From Amaranthus tricolor (Eukaryota; Streptophyta; Magnoliopsida; Caryophyllales; Amaranthaceae), in the NCBI RefSeq assembly GCF_026212465.1, contig NC_080049.1:9394090-9458089 (forward strand): a DNA stretch of 64,000 nt. Direction: 5' to 3'. Within the stretch, counting starts at the first letter, position 1; every line of letters starts with the position of its first letter. This document shows, piece by piece, positions 53,789 to 64,000 of the stretch. Under the pieces are notes generated by a model that was not told the DNA's origin, searched no databases, and worked only from the letters and a program-made list of their open reading frames with translations. Made by a program: the position numbers and the translations under genes.

Positions 53789-54120
53789 GGAAACCTGAGT
53801 TGGATCATCATTACGTTGTCTTCCTCCCTTAATTTATGAGTCCATTGATTTGTTAAGACTGTTGGTTGGACCCCAAAAAGACTAAAGAGACTATTGACTA
53901 TACAAACAAAGCACCACAATAAATAACTTAGATAAAATTTGATTAAATATAAAAAAAAATGGTAAGGCAGGAATATAAGAACCTCATTTGGAGGAGTGAA
54001 ATGGAGGAAGCGATCGCCCCAAAAGCTAGGTTCAAACTTTGCAAGAGGCCTTGAAACCACTTTTTCATTATTTTTTTGGGTTGGAGAAACTAAGATAATT
54101 GGGACAGAAACAGGCTGCAT
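40643..54120 (-). CDS. Terpene synthase, TPS-a sesquiterpene-synthase type
   Basis: Seven exons on the minus strand: 54120-53983, 53447-53165, 50898-50526, 47850-47632, 42432-42294, 42193-41948 and 40924-40643. They encode 559 residues with no stop, and the 219- and 139-nt exons are family-typical. Landmarks: RP(x8)W at 24-34 with no plastid transit peptide, RDR 280-282, NDTYD 317-321 where DDxxD is usual, and the second metal site N460/T464/E468 (NDIATFKFE, split by intron 6). Such enzymes ionise farnesyl diphosphate in the cytosol with Mg2+ and cyclise it to a sesquiterpene. The product cannot be predicted. The first Asp is Asn. As I recall, Solidago germacrene D synthases share NDTYD and are active. 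The C-terminus ends at ALLID, a few residues short of usual. A Copia element lies in intron 4. The upstream DNA is an unusual repeat array. Confidence 0.92.
41455..41930. mobile_element. MITE-like remnants in terpene synthase intron 6
   Basis: TTTACTCCCTTTGTACC at 41460 resembles a Stowaway end. At 41829 ACACGAATTCTTGTGAGAGACG starts a second family, also seen at about 51585-51815 and, inverted, at about 53030-53090, in introns 2 of the same gene. Confidence 0.4.
42477..42686 (+). repeat. Copia 5' LTR
   Basis: Begins TGTTGATT and ends TTTTCA. The right half is pyrimidine-rich. It carries (TA)n two units shorter than the 3' LTR. Confidence 0.95.
42751..47163 (+). pseudogene. Copia gag-pol polyprotein, one frame with four stop codons
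   Basis: A single reading frame of 1471 codons runs from ATG 42751 to TGA 47161-47163 without any frameshift. It is interrupted by stops at 42976, 43003, 43489 and 46399. Domain order is Copia-type: gag (copia gag segment near the start), zinc knuckle [14 protein letters not shown], aspartic protease DSGATDH, then integrase (HHCC zinc region, central DDE core and [16 protein letters not shown]). Reverse transcriptase follows with YVDDILL, then RNase H ([19 protein letters not shown]). This enzyme set copies the RNA and integrates the cDNA in mobile relatives. This copy is not autonomous as it stands. Confidence 0.93.
47171..47384 (+). repeat. Copia 3' LTR
   Basis: Begins TGTTGAAT directly after the polypurine tract GAGGGGGGG (47162-47170) and ends TTTTCA, followed by the target duplication ATTTA. 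Confidence 0.95.
47863..47909. repeat. (TA)n microsatellite beside exon 4
   Basis: About 47 bases of TA in intron 3, ending roughly 12 bases before the exon 4 acceptor of the minus-strand terpene synthase. Confidence 0.95.
49100..50465. mobile_element. Possible decayed CACTA element in intron 3
   Basis: CATTTTCTTTTGCAGTG at 50449-50465 resembles a CACTA right end. GTCGC/GCGAC subterminal motifs recur at 49110-49310 and 50220-50430. A matching left end is not visible. A Stowaway-like piece (ACTCCCTCCGTTATC at 49848 to AAAGAAACGGAT near 50100) lies inside it. Confidence 0.35.
50899..53164 (-). other. Intron 2 of the terpene synthase
   Basis: 2266 bp between good splice sites (TTCTG^GTAAGT and CGTACAG^AT). 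AT-rich, with the two MITE-like fragments at about 51585-51815 and 53030-53090 carrying AATTCTTGTGAGAGAC-type ends. No gene seen inside. Confidence 0.7.
53714..53784. repeat. (TA)n microsatellite in terpene synthase intron 1
   Basis: About 70 bases of TA between exons 1 and 2. The minus-strand frame running from exon 1 through it is intronic read-through. Confidence 0.95.
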
Positions 54121-54515
54121 TTTTTCAAGTCTTACTAAATTTAGGTGATTTTTCTTTTGTGAAGAATGATGACAACATCTATAATGTATACTCTATATAT
54201 ACAACAAAGTTTGAAAATTTTCAACACTAGTGTACCTACTACACTCCTCTAATCATTGCTCAGTCCCTTTTATTTTGCACCTAGTGTTAAAATGATTGAA
54301 ATTAATAGAAAGGTAATTGGATTAGAGAATAAGACAAAAAACAAATCTAAGATATAAAATTGCGATTCTGATCTACAATTTTACAATTCTACAATCTGAA
54401 AACAAGCAAGCGATCCCGATCGTTAGCAAAATCATATGATTCTAATCCTTATCCTTAAATTTAAAACATTTGAATACCCTTACTAGTTACTACTATTCAT
54501 TATTTTAATAGTAAT
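54121..54515 (-). promoter_or_regulatory. Proximal promoter of the terpene synthase
   Basis: On the minus strand a TATATATAG box lies at 54201-54193, about 75 bases upstream of ATG 54120, at the right distance for a transcription start near 54165. The whole segment, plus the first nine codons of the gene, recurs at 58339-58766. Confidence 0.6.
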
Positions 54516-57500
54516 AAATTGTATAAATGACATAAAAGAAAATTTGAAATGTCTAGATGAAAATAAAAGATTTTAATTGTGACTTTTCATAACTAAAAGG
54601 GCATAAAATAATAAACGCCAACTAAAAAATATAACAAAGTTGTAGAGTTAAAGGTAGAATCACTTAATGCAAATCTTAAAATTGAATTTATAAAGGGGGT
54701 AGGTGGTTGTGTAATTGACTTAATAATAATTCAGGACAAGTTTCTATTTAAGTGTGCGAAAGTGACAAAAGAGAAAGTTACGTTGTTGCTGCTACCCAAT
54801 GGATAAGAAAACAAAAAAAAAATTTTATTATATTAAATTAAAAAGTAAAAGTCTTAAATTACACTATTTTAAGGGTGGCGATTAAATGAATATTTACGGC
54901 CATGTATGAAGAGAGCATGTGCTACAGCCACACTTTCAAGTCAAAGAGATCTCGTGTGAGAGGCGTAGTATAGTATATAACATACATTGGGATCTCTACT
55001 AAAAGCATGTTTTTAATTGAATTGATTCTTTGACATATTTCTCTAAGAAATTTTAACTAAAGATTAAGAAATAATGTGACCATTCAAATTGTATAAATGA
55101 CATAAAATCAAATTAGAAATGTCTAAATGAAAATAAAAGATTTTAATAGTGACTTTTCATAAATAAAAGGGCATAAAATCATAAAAGCCGACTAAAAAAT
55201 ATAACAAAATTGTAGAGTTAAAAGTAGGATCACTTAATGTAAATCTTAAAAATAAATTTATAAAGGGAGTAGGTGGTTGTGTAATGGACTTAATAATAAT
55301 TTAGGACAAGTTTCTATTTAAGTGTGGAAAGATGACAAATGAAAAAGTTACGTTGTTGCTACTACCCAATAGATAAGAAAACAGAAACTTTGATAATATT
55401 AAACTAAAAAGTAAAAGTCTTGGTTTACACTATTTTTAGGGTGGCGATAAAATGAATATTTACGGCCATTTATGAAAAGAGTATGCATGTGCTACAGCCA
55501 CACTTCCAAGTCAAAGACATCTCGTGTGACAGTCATACTATAGTATATAACATACATTGCGATCTCTACAATCAGCTTAAATTTTTAGTTTAATTGATTC
55601 TTTGACATATTTCCCTAAGAAATTTTAACTAAAGATTAAGAAATAATATGACCATTCAAATTGTATAAATGACATAAAAGAAAATTTAAAATGTCTAGAT
55701 GAAAATAAAGATTTTAATTGTGACTTTTCATAAATAAAACGGCATAAAATAATAAACGAGGACTAAAAAATATAACAAAGTTGTAGAGTTAAAGGTAGGA
55801 TCACTTAATGCAAATCTTAAAATTGAATTTATAATGGGAGTAGGTGGTTGTGTAATGGACTTAATAATAATTCAGGACAAGTTTCTATTTAAGTGTGCAA
55901 AGGTGAAAAAGGAGAAAAGTTACGTTTTTGCTGCTACCCAATGGATAAGAAAAGAAAACAATTCCATAATATTAAATTAAAAAGTAAAAGTCTTGGATTA
56001 CACTATTTTAAGGGTGGCGATAAAATGAATATTTACGGCCATATATGAAGATAGCGTGTGCTACATCCACACTTCCAAGTCAAAGAGATCTCGTGTGAGA
56101 GGCGTATTATAGTATATATAACATACATTGCGATCTCTACTATCAGCATAAGTTTTTAGTTGAATTGCTTCTTTGACATATTTCCCTAAGAAATTTTAAC
56201 TAAAGATTAAGAAATAATGTGACCATTCAAATTGTATAAAAGACATAAAAGAAAATTTGAAATGTCTAAATGAAAATAAAAGAATTTAATAGTGACTTTT
56301 CATAAATAAAAGGGCATAAAATCATAAAGGCCGACTAAAAAATATAACAAAGTTGTAGAGTTAAAAGTAGGATCACTTAATGCAAATCTTAAATTTAAAT
56401 TTATAAAGGGAGTAGGTGGTTGTATAATGGACTTAATAATAATTCAGGACAAGTTTCTATTTAAGTGTGGGAAGGTGACAAAGGAGAAATTTACGTTGTT
56501 GCTACTACCCAATAGATAAGAAAAGAAAAACTTTTATAATATTTAATTGAAAAGTAAAAGTCTTAGTTTACACTATTTTTAGGGTGGCAATAAAATGAAT
56601 ATTTACGGCCATTTATGAAAAGAGCATGCATGTGCTACAGCCACACTTCCAAGTCAAAGAGATCTCATGTGAGAGGCGTATTATAGTATACAACATACAT
56701 TGTGATCTCTACTATCAGCTTAAATTTTTAGTTGAATAGATTTTCTTACATATTTTTCTAAGAAATTTTAACTAAAGATTAAGAAATAATGTGACCATTC
56801 AAATTGTATAAATGACATAAAAGAAAATTTGAAATGTCTAAATGAAAATAAAAGATTTTAATAGTGACTTTTCATAAATAAAAGGGCATAAAATCATAAA
56901 TGCCGACTAAAAAATATAACAAAGTTGTAGAGTTAAAAGAAGGATGACTTAATGGAAATCTTAAAATTAAATTTATAAAGGGAGTAAGTGGTTGTGTAAT
57001 GGACTTAATAATAATTTAGGACAAGTTTCTATTTAAGTGTGGGAAGATGACAAAGGAAAAAGTTACGTTGTTGCTGCTACCCAATAGATAAGAAAACAAA
57101 AACTTTGATAATATTAAATTAAAAAGTAAAAGTCTTGGTTTACACTATTTTAAGGGTGGCGATAAAATGAATATTTACGGCCATTTAAGAAAAGAGCATG
57201 CATGCGCTACAGCCACACTTCCAAGTCAAAGAGATCTTGTGTGAGAGTCGTATTATAGTATACAACATACATTGCGATCTCTACTATCAGCTTAAATTTT
57301 TAGTTTAATTGATTCTTTGACATATTTCCCTAAGAAATTTTAACTAAAGATTAATAAATAATGTGACTATTCAAATTGTATAAATAACATAAAAGAAAAT
57401 TTGAAATGTCTAAATGAGAATAAAAAGATTTTAATAGTGACTTTTCATAAATAAAAGGGCATAAAATCATAAATGCCGACTAAAAAATAAAACAAAGTTG

Positions 57501-60266
57501 TAGAGTTAAAAGTAGGATCACTTAATGCAAATCTTAAAATTAAATTTATAAAGGGAGTAGGTGGTTGTGAAATGGACTTAATAATAATTTAGAACAAGTT
57601 TCTATTTAAGTGTGGGAAAGTGACAAAGGAAAAAGTTACGTTGTTACTGCTACCCAATAGATAAGAAAACAAAATCTTTGATAATATTAAATTAAAAAGT
57701 AAAAGTCTTGGTTTACACTATTTTAAGGGTGGCGATAAAATAAATATTTACGGCCATTTATGAAAAGAGCATGCATGTGCTACAGCCACACTTCCAAGTC
57801 AAAGAGATCTCGTGTGAGTGTCGTATTATAGTATTCAACATACATTGCGATCTTTACTATCAGCTTAAATTTTTAGTTTAATTGATTCTTTGACATATTT
57901 CCCTAAGAAATTTTAACTAAAGATTAAGAAATAATGTGACCATTCAAATTGTATAAATGACATAAAAGAAAATTTGAAATGTCTAAATGAAAATAAAACA
58001 TTTTAATAGTGACTTTTCATAAATAAAAGGGCATAAAATCATGAAGGCCGACTAAAAAATATAACAAAGTTGTAGAGTTAAAAGTAGGATCACTTAATGC
58101 AAATCTTAAAATTAAATTTTTAATGGGAGTAGGTGGTTGGGTAATTGACTTAAAAATAATTAAGGATAAGTTTCTATCTGAGTGTGGGAATGTGACAAAG
58201 AAAAAAGTTACGATGTTGCTGCTACCCAATAGATAAGAAAACAAAAACTTTTATAATATTAAATTCAAAAGTAAAAGTTTTGGTTTACACTATTTTTAGG
58301 ATGGCGATAAAATAAATATTTACGGCCGTGTACGAAGAGAGATAATTGGGACAGAAACAGGCTGCATTTTTTCAAGTCTTACTAAATTTAGATGATTTTT
58401 CTTTTGTGAAGAATGATGACAACAACATCTATAATGTATACTCTATATATACAACAAAGTTTGAAAATTTTCAACACTGATGTACCTACTACATTCCTCT
58501 GCTTATTGCTTAGCCCCTTTTATTTTGCACCTAGTGTTAAAATGGTTGAAATTAATAGAAACTTAATTGGATTAGAGAGTAAGACAAAAAAACAAATATA
58601 AAATATAAAATTGCGATTCTGATCTACGATTTTACGAATCTACAATCTGAAAATAAGCTAGCGATCTGGATCGTTTGCAAAATTATATGATTCTAATCCT
58701 TATCCTTAAATTTAAAACATTCGAATACCCATACTAGTTATTACTATTCATTATTTTAATAGTAATAAATTGTATAAATGACATAAACGAAAATTTGAAA
58801 TGTCTAGATGAAAATAAAAGATTTTAATAGTGACTTTTCATAAATAAAAGGGCGTAAAATAATAAACGCCGACTAAAAAATACAACAAAATTGTAGAGTT
58901 AAAGGTAAGATCACTTAATGCAAATCTTAAAATTGAATTTATAAAGGGAGTAGGTAGTTGTGTAATGGACTTAATAATAATTCAGGACAAGTTTCTATTT
59001 AAGTGTGCGAAGGTGACAAAGGAGAAAGTTACGTTGTTGCTGCCACCCAATGGATAAGAAAAGAAAAACGTTTATAATATTAAATTAAAAAGTAAAAGTA
59101 TTGGATTACACTATTTTTAGGGTGGCGAAAAAATGAATATTTACGGCCATGTATCAACAGATCATATGCTACAGCCACATTTCCAAGTCAACGAGATCTC
59201 GTGTGAGAAGCGTATTATAGTATATAACAAACATTGGGATCTGTATTATCAGCTTAAGTATTTAGTTGAATTGATTCTTTGACATATTTCCCTAAGAAAT
59301 TTTAACTAAAGATTAAGAAATAATGTGACCATTCAAATTGTATAAATGACGTAAAATAAAATTTGAAATGTCTAGATGAAATTAAAAGATTTTAATAGTG
59401 ACTTTTCATAAATAAAAGGGCATAAAATAATAAACGCCGACTAAAAAATAGAACAAAGTTGTAGAGTTAAAGGTAGAATCACTTAATGCAAATCTTAAAA
59501 TTGAATTTATAAAGGGAGTAGGTGGTGGTGTAATGGACTTAATAATAATTCAGGACAAGTTTCTATTTAAGTGTGCGAAGGTGACAAAGGAGAAAAGTTA
59601 CGTTGTTGCTGCTATCCAATGGATAAGAAAAGAAAAACTTTTATAGTATTAAAGTAAAAAGTAAAAGTCTTGGTTTACACTATTTTTAGGATGGGGATAA
59701 AATGAATATTTACGGCCATGTATAAAGAGAGCGTGTGCTACAGCCACACTTCCAAGTCTGAGATCTCGCGTTAGAGGCGTATTATAGTATATAACATATA
59801 TTGGGATCTCTACTATCGGCTTAAGTTTTTAGTTGAATTGATTCTTTGACATATTTCCCTAAGAAATTTCAACTAAAGATTAAGAAATAATGTGACCATT
59901 CAAATTGTATAAATGACATAAAAGAAAATTTGAAATGTCTAGATGAAAATAAAAGATTTTAATAGTGACTTTTCATAAATAAAAGGGCATAAATAATAAA
60001 CGCCGACTAAAAAATATAACAAAGTTGTATAGTTAAAAGTAGGATCACTTAATGCAAATCTTAAAATTAAATATATAATGGGAGTAGGTGGTTGTGTAAT
60101 TGACTTAATAATAATTCAGGACAAGTTTCTATTTAAATGTGGGAATGTGACAAAAGAAAAAGTTACGTTGTTGCTGCTACCCAATGGATAAGAAAAGAAA
60201 TATTTTATAATATTAAATTAAAAAGTAAAAGTCTTGGATTACACTATTTTTAGGGTGGCGATAAAA
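54516..60266. repeat. Tandem array of about ten 570-bp units upstream of the terpene synthase
   Basis: AAATTGTATAAATGAC-like starts fall at 54516, 55086, 55658, 56229, 56801, 57373, 57946, 58767, 59335 and 59902, with spacings of 567-573 bp except one of 821 bp, where the duplicated promoter is inserted. Each unit contains GAGATCTCGTGTGAGAGGCG-like and GGGTGGCGATAAAATGAA-like blocks. Copies differ by a few percent. No coding frame is conserved. Confidence 0.92.
58339..58766 (-). promoter_or_regulatory. Duplicated terpene synthase promoter with truncated first exon
   Basis: This copy repeats 54096-54515: the TATA box (58451-58443), the leader and ATG at 58366, with the first nine codons (MQPVSVPII). 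At 58339 it breaks into an array unit, so the frame ends after 14 codons at a TAA. If active it would transcribe into the array and towards the real gene. Activity is not shown. Confidence 0.75.
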
Positions 60267-60681
60267 TGAAAAGGGTGGCGATATTTAAGGATTTTTGAGT
60301 GTTTCCATGCCCCAATCACATTCCGCATATTCTCCCGCCTTACTTGTTTGATTGGATTGATGTTGTAGGTGATTGAATAGGTTACATGGGTACAACGACC
60401 ACAAGGTAATAACACTGCTAAAGATGCAATCAATTTAGATAGTCCATAGTACAATACTGTATATTAATTTAAGATTTTTTTTATGTAATTATTTATGTTA
60501 CCTTTGTATCTAGATAGCATTCAACATCTATAGATAAATACCTATTGTTCTAGATAGTATTCAACATGTATAGATAAATGTATAAATGTTTTAAAGTGTA
60601 AATAATAAGCATTGTTGTAAATTAACGTTAACAACTCGAATATTTTATACTTACAATACAGCACCAACAAATAGTTCATAA
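60267..60681. other. Junction and downstream flank of the PMD pseudogene
   Basis: GGGTGGCGAT is repeated at the array end (60253-60285). GGGGTGGCGATAAAATGAA returns at 62226 on the far side of the PMD block, so the block may be an insertion into an array unit. No gene is seen in this flank. Confidence 0.4.
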
Positions 60682-61866
60682 TTAAAAAAACCAATGTCTA
60701 TGAAGGGTCGTGCCTAATAGAAGCTTGCCAATCGGCAAATAAATCTCTAACTTCTTCCATGTAAATATCAGCAATGTAAGACAACCGGCAATGGTCTTGC
60801 AACCAGCCCTAGACGCCATACCCAATTGTCGATACAAATATGCCAGGGTCACTGCACCCCAAGCGATCTCATCCTGATCAGCATTCACAGTTAGTATAGG
60901 GTGAGGTCGCATCCCAGTCCTGGTCTTATCCACAAGTAGTGTTGAACCAACGATAGCCATGTAGTAGGTCGTACACTGTCTCTATAAAGCCTTAGACCGA
61001 TGGCACATGTGCATAAATTCCCAAACGTTGATGCTCCCGCTGGTGAAGTACCCCTTCCTCCGCAGCTCGAACATGGGCTCTCCAAACAAACCAGCCAGCG
61101 CGATCTTCCAGTCACCATCAGCGGGTTCAGCCGGCAATGAACCATTAATACCAATGCCTAAAATTCGTTGTACATCGTGCAACATAATAGTCATCTCCCC
61201 CCAGGGCATTTGGAAGGTGTTGGTATCCGGCCGCCACCTCTCCACAAAGGCCGAAATTAAAGCCTTATCGATGTGTTGGTGCGTAACGTACGGCAGCCGA
61301 CTGAGGAGAGTGGTACGGCACTACAAAATCGGAGGCGTATGCTCAGAGCCTTCAAAAATGACCTTAGCTATGTGCCCCCCATAGCTGGGTATCAATCGTG
61401 CGTCAGTGGGGCCCCCGGGGTGGAGCGATGTGATCAGCCAGTCCGTTCCACCGAACTGTGGGTGCCTCCTCCCCCTAGAGCCGCATTGTTCCACCTGGTT
61501 GTCTTCTGCATGATCAGAAGCGCCTGCGTTATTAGGGTCTGCCCATGTGAATTTACCGGCATGCCCGCGCACGACACTCCAATCGACTGGCTGACTAACG
61601 AAGTCTTCATAATCACTATCATCGGAACTGGAGCCCCTCTAACTACTGTGGAGGCTAGTCCGGTCATCAAAGTGAGTACGCACTTGGTGCAGCGTACTCG
61701 AACGTTGGGCCTGATTATCTTTGGCCGCCTGTTCCTGCCTAGCCCGCCTAGCCGAACCCGTAACCCCCCTCTCATGAGGGTCCCCTCTCAGTATGGTAGG
61801 CCTAAAACTACTTCCGCTCAATAAGTTTCTGAAAAGACACTTTCCTCTTTCATGATTTCCAACCAT
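60682..61866 (-). pseudogene. Plant mobile domain (PMD/MAIN-like) pseudogene
   Basis: One minus-strand frame runs from ATG 61866 to the stop at 60682 with no frameshift, but has three TAG stops (61639, 61321 and 60982). PMD hallmarks are visible in order: LHPGGPTDARLIPSYGGH, VERWRPDTNTFQMPWGEMT, MLHDVQRILGIGI, a VGSTLLVDK stretch and the WGAVTLAYLYRQLG helix. PMD proteins occur in transposons and as host MAIN/MAIL factors involved in silencing and genome stability. Intron absence and the stops argue for a transposon-derived relic. The local GC content is higher than its surroundings. Confidence 0.8.
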
Positions 61867-64000
61867 TTACTACAATTTTTAATAATTTAATTAAGTATTA
61901 ATAATAAATTAAAATAATCAAATATTACGTTATGTTAACTACATTAATACCGACTAAAAATTATTTCGAATATTAATTCATGATTAATGTAATAAACATT
62001 TAACAACAACTAATAAACATTTAAAAATAATATTTATTAAATTAATTTTACATAAGAAATTCGATTAAAAATTACCACGATTTGTTCTTCACGTTTTGTT
62101 TTCCTTAGCTTTAGCTCTACAAATTTTAAGTTTTGATTTGGTGTTTTTAGAGTGATAAAAGTTTTAATGAGTGTGATTGGAGTGTTTTATAGAAATTTTA
62201 AGTCCAGAGGTATTATCGTCAATTCATTATCTTAGGGGTGGCGATAAAATGAAAAAAAAAATGGCGAAGTTTAAGAATTGTGAATTTAAAACGTTTGAAT
62301 ATCCTTACTATTTATTAATGTTTGTAATCAAATGCTTTTGGTTTTGAACAGTACTAATGTTTCCTTCTCCCCATGAATGTTGATTGTACAAAATACTCTG
62401 TTTCTCTGGATTTTAATGTTTTATAGTTTTTCAATTACACAGAATAATCTTGTGATTGATGGAGTAACTTATTGTGCCCACCAAGTGTTAGTCAAATTCT
62501 TACTACAACAAATTTAACTTTTCGATATTAGATTAAGTTGTATTAAAAAATACTATTAATTTATATTTTTAGTGTATTAATCGTTGATTTTTATTTTAAG
62601 TTCCACTATAAAGTGATTTAGGTATACTTTATTTGGCATCAGTTGCATATGTAATTATTACTATAGTCTATAGTGACATTTATGAGAAATGTAACTAGAT
62701 ACTATGTCGCGAAAAACTTTAGTATGATTTTTTATTATGCAGCTAAAAGATCTAATAAATGTCACTAAATCCATTATACATAATTCTCCCTCCAATTCTT
62801 TGTATTTGTCTCATTTTCTTATTGGGTAAGTTCACCTTACTTGTCCCATTTCCTTTTTTGGCATGGTTTTTTTTTACTAAATTGTCCTAATTTTCTTATT
62901 GGGTAAATTACAAAGAATAAACGATACAACATAGATCCTAACTAAAATTAGAAGATATAAATTGATTCACCAATCGTAAACTTTATTCTAATATCAGTCA
63001 TATTAGTCACCGTATACAATGCGTAATATCAAATATTATAAAACATACAATTATTTTAAGATCACAGTATTAAAATAAAATGCATGCAATTAAAACATGA
63101 ACTTAATAGTATTAATCATATTAATAAGATTAACTAATAACTTAATTAAATAAATCAACCATTTAAATAATTAAAGCAAAAAATTATTTTATAGAGTTAT
63201 TTATGTGTAATTTAATCATATTAAAGACACCCATTACTTAATTATATTAATCACATTAATAGAATTAAGCAATTACAAACAAAATAAATTAATTAGAATA
63301 AATTTTATAATAATAACTATTTATATGCAACTAATCAAATTAAAACACCTTTCACTTAATTTTCGTTATTCACATGAATAAAATTAAATGACAACTAATT
63401 TAATGTGTGGTTTAATTCTCAATTAAACACACCATCGATACATTTATGAAATTAATCAGCTATTAATTTAATTAAATTAAAATCTTTAACAACTTTAATT
63501 ATTTTAAATGAAGAACAAGAAGAAAACTTTGACAAATCAAGGAGGAGGAGAAGCAGAAAAAACAGGGGAAAACAGATAAGGGTAAAGAGAAAAGAGCAAC
63601 AATATAGCGCAAAGTTGCTTTATGTTATGTGGGTAAAGTTTCATTAAGCTAAATTTCCAGTTTTACAAGTGGGTTTCAGTGGGTTAGGGTTTCATAGTCA
63701 GCCATTAATGAGAAAGCTCAAAGCTTGATTAATGAAGGAAAAAACAGAGGAAGATAGAGAAAGAAGAAAGTGGTAAAAGATTAGAGTAAGGAAGAAGAGA
63801 AGAGTACATATTAAGAGGGGGAATTAAGAAGGAAGACTTAGGGAGGATTGGAGGAAATAGCTGGTACTTTCTACATATTCGGGTTGATCATTGTCGAGCT
63901 TGAGATGAAGCAGCCATGGAAGGAGAGTAGGAAGAGGAAAGAGAAAAGGGAAGAAGAAGAAACTAACCATGGTTAGGTCAAATTCGAGATTTAACGGCAA
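61867..64000. other. AT-rich intergenic region to the window end
   Basis: No gene called. At 62226-62330 sequence similar to an array-unit end and to part of the terpene synthase upstream region reappears. A MITE-like CTCCCTCCAATTCTTTG piece lies at about 62787. From 62930 to 63480 there are degenerate ATTAA-rich repeats. From about 63505 to 63965 the plus strand is purine-rich, as in the leader of a minus-strand gene, but no convincing frame follows within the window. Confidence 0.5.

Noticed and set aside
54516..60266. CRISPR-like or satellite-centromere reading of the array
   Set aside because: The units are about 570 bp, contiguous and plant nuclear, so there is no spacer pattern. Ten units beside a gene do not make a centromere.
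61007..61824. Plus-strand frames of 125 and 183 residues, and the 113-residue minus frame at 61434-61775
   Set aside because: They are shadows in other frames of the PMD pseudogene, in a GC-richer stretch where stops are rarer.
63895..63976. Short ATG frames in the purine-rich right edge (both strands)
   Set aside because: They are only 9 to 23 codons long with no following exon in the window. It could be a leader of a neighbouring gene, but this is not supportable.

Overview
This is nuclear DNA of a flowering plant. The signs are plant-style GT-AG introns, a plant-type AAA ATPase with an extended PHD finger, a seven-exon terpene synthase with the usual angiosperm exon lengths, a plant polyamine transporter, and plant transposon classes (Copia, LINE with DUF4283, hAT, CACTA, TRIM and MITE relics, PMD). 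Base composition is strongly AT-rich with many (AT)n and (ATT)n tracts. I cannot name the species. A eudicot is likely and Caryophyllales is only a guess.

Layout, left to right. 1-2000: intergenic DNA with a 22-bp minisatellite, then the promoter and 5' UTR of the first gene. 2001-15310 (+): a six-exon gene for an 1889-residue chromatin AAA ATPase of the BRP1 (At3g15120) type. Its 5.8-kb first intron holds a tandem duplication and splits the ePHD finger. 15311-18045: AT-rich intergenic DNA. 18046-24598 (-): a decayed LINE with an unrelated 2.66-kb insert, probably a solo LTR. 24600-29050: A-rich and TA-rich DNA, a lone inverted copy of a composite repeat, and a CACTA left end. 29062-32763 (-): a full-length hAT transposon with an 8-bp target duplication and a nearly intact transposase. 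32772-36179: intergenic DNA with a TRIM element inside one half of a tandem duplication. 36180-37613 (+): an intact single-exon polyamine/amino-acid transporter. 38577-39690: a nested palindromic foldback element. 40643-54120 (-): a seven-exon sesquiterpene-synthase-type gene whose fourth intron carries a complete Copia element (42477-47384, +). 54193-60266: its promoter and an array of about 570-bp repeats, with the promoter and start codon duplicated inside the array. 60682-61866 (-): a plant mobile domain pseudogene. 61867-64000: AT-rich DNA with no gene I can support.

Three host genes look functional on paper: the AAA ATPase, the transporter and the terpene synthase. They do not form a pathway or cluster. 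Most of the rest is transposon-derived. The most unusual architecture is at the terpene synthase: an Asn-variant metal-binding motif (NDTYD), a young opposite-strand retrotransposon in an intron that leaves all exons and splice sites intact, and an upstream tandem array that carries a second copy of the gene's own promoter. I found no clearly new enzymatic or defence system. Exon coordinates come from reading frame, splice consensus and remembered family conservation, not from transcript data.
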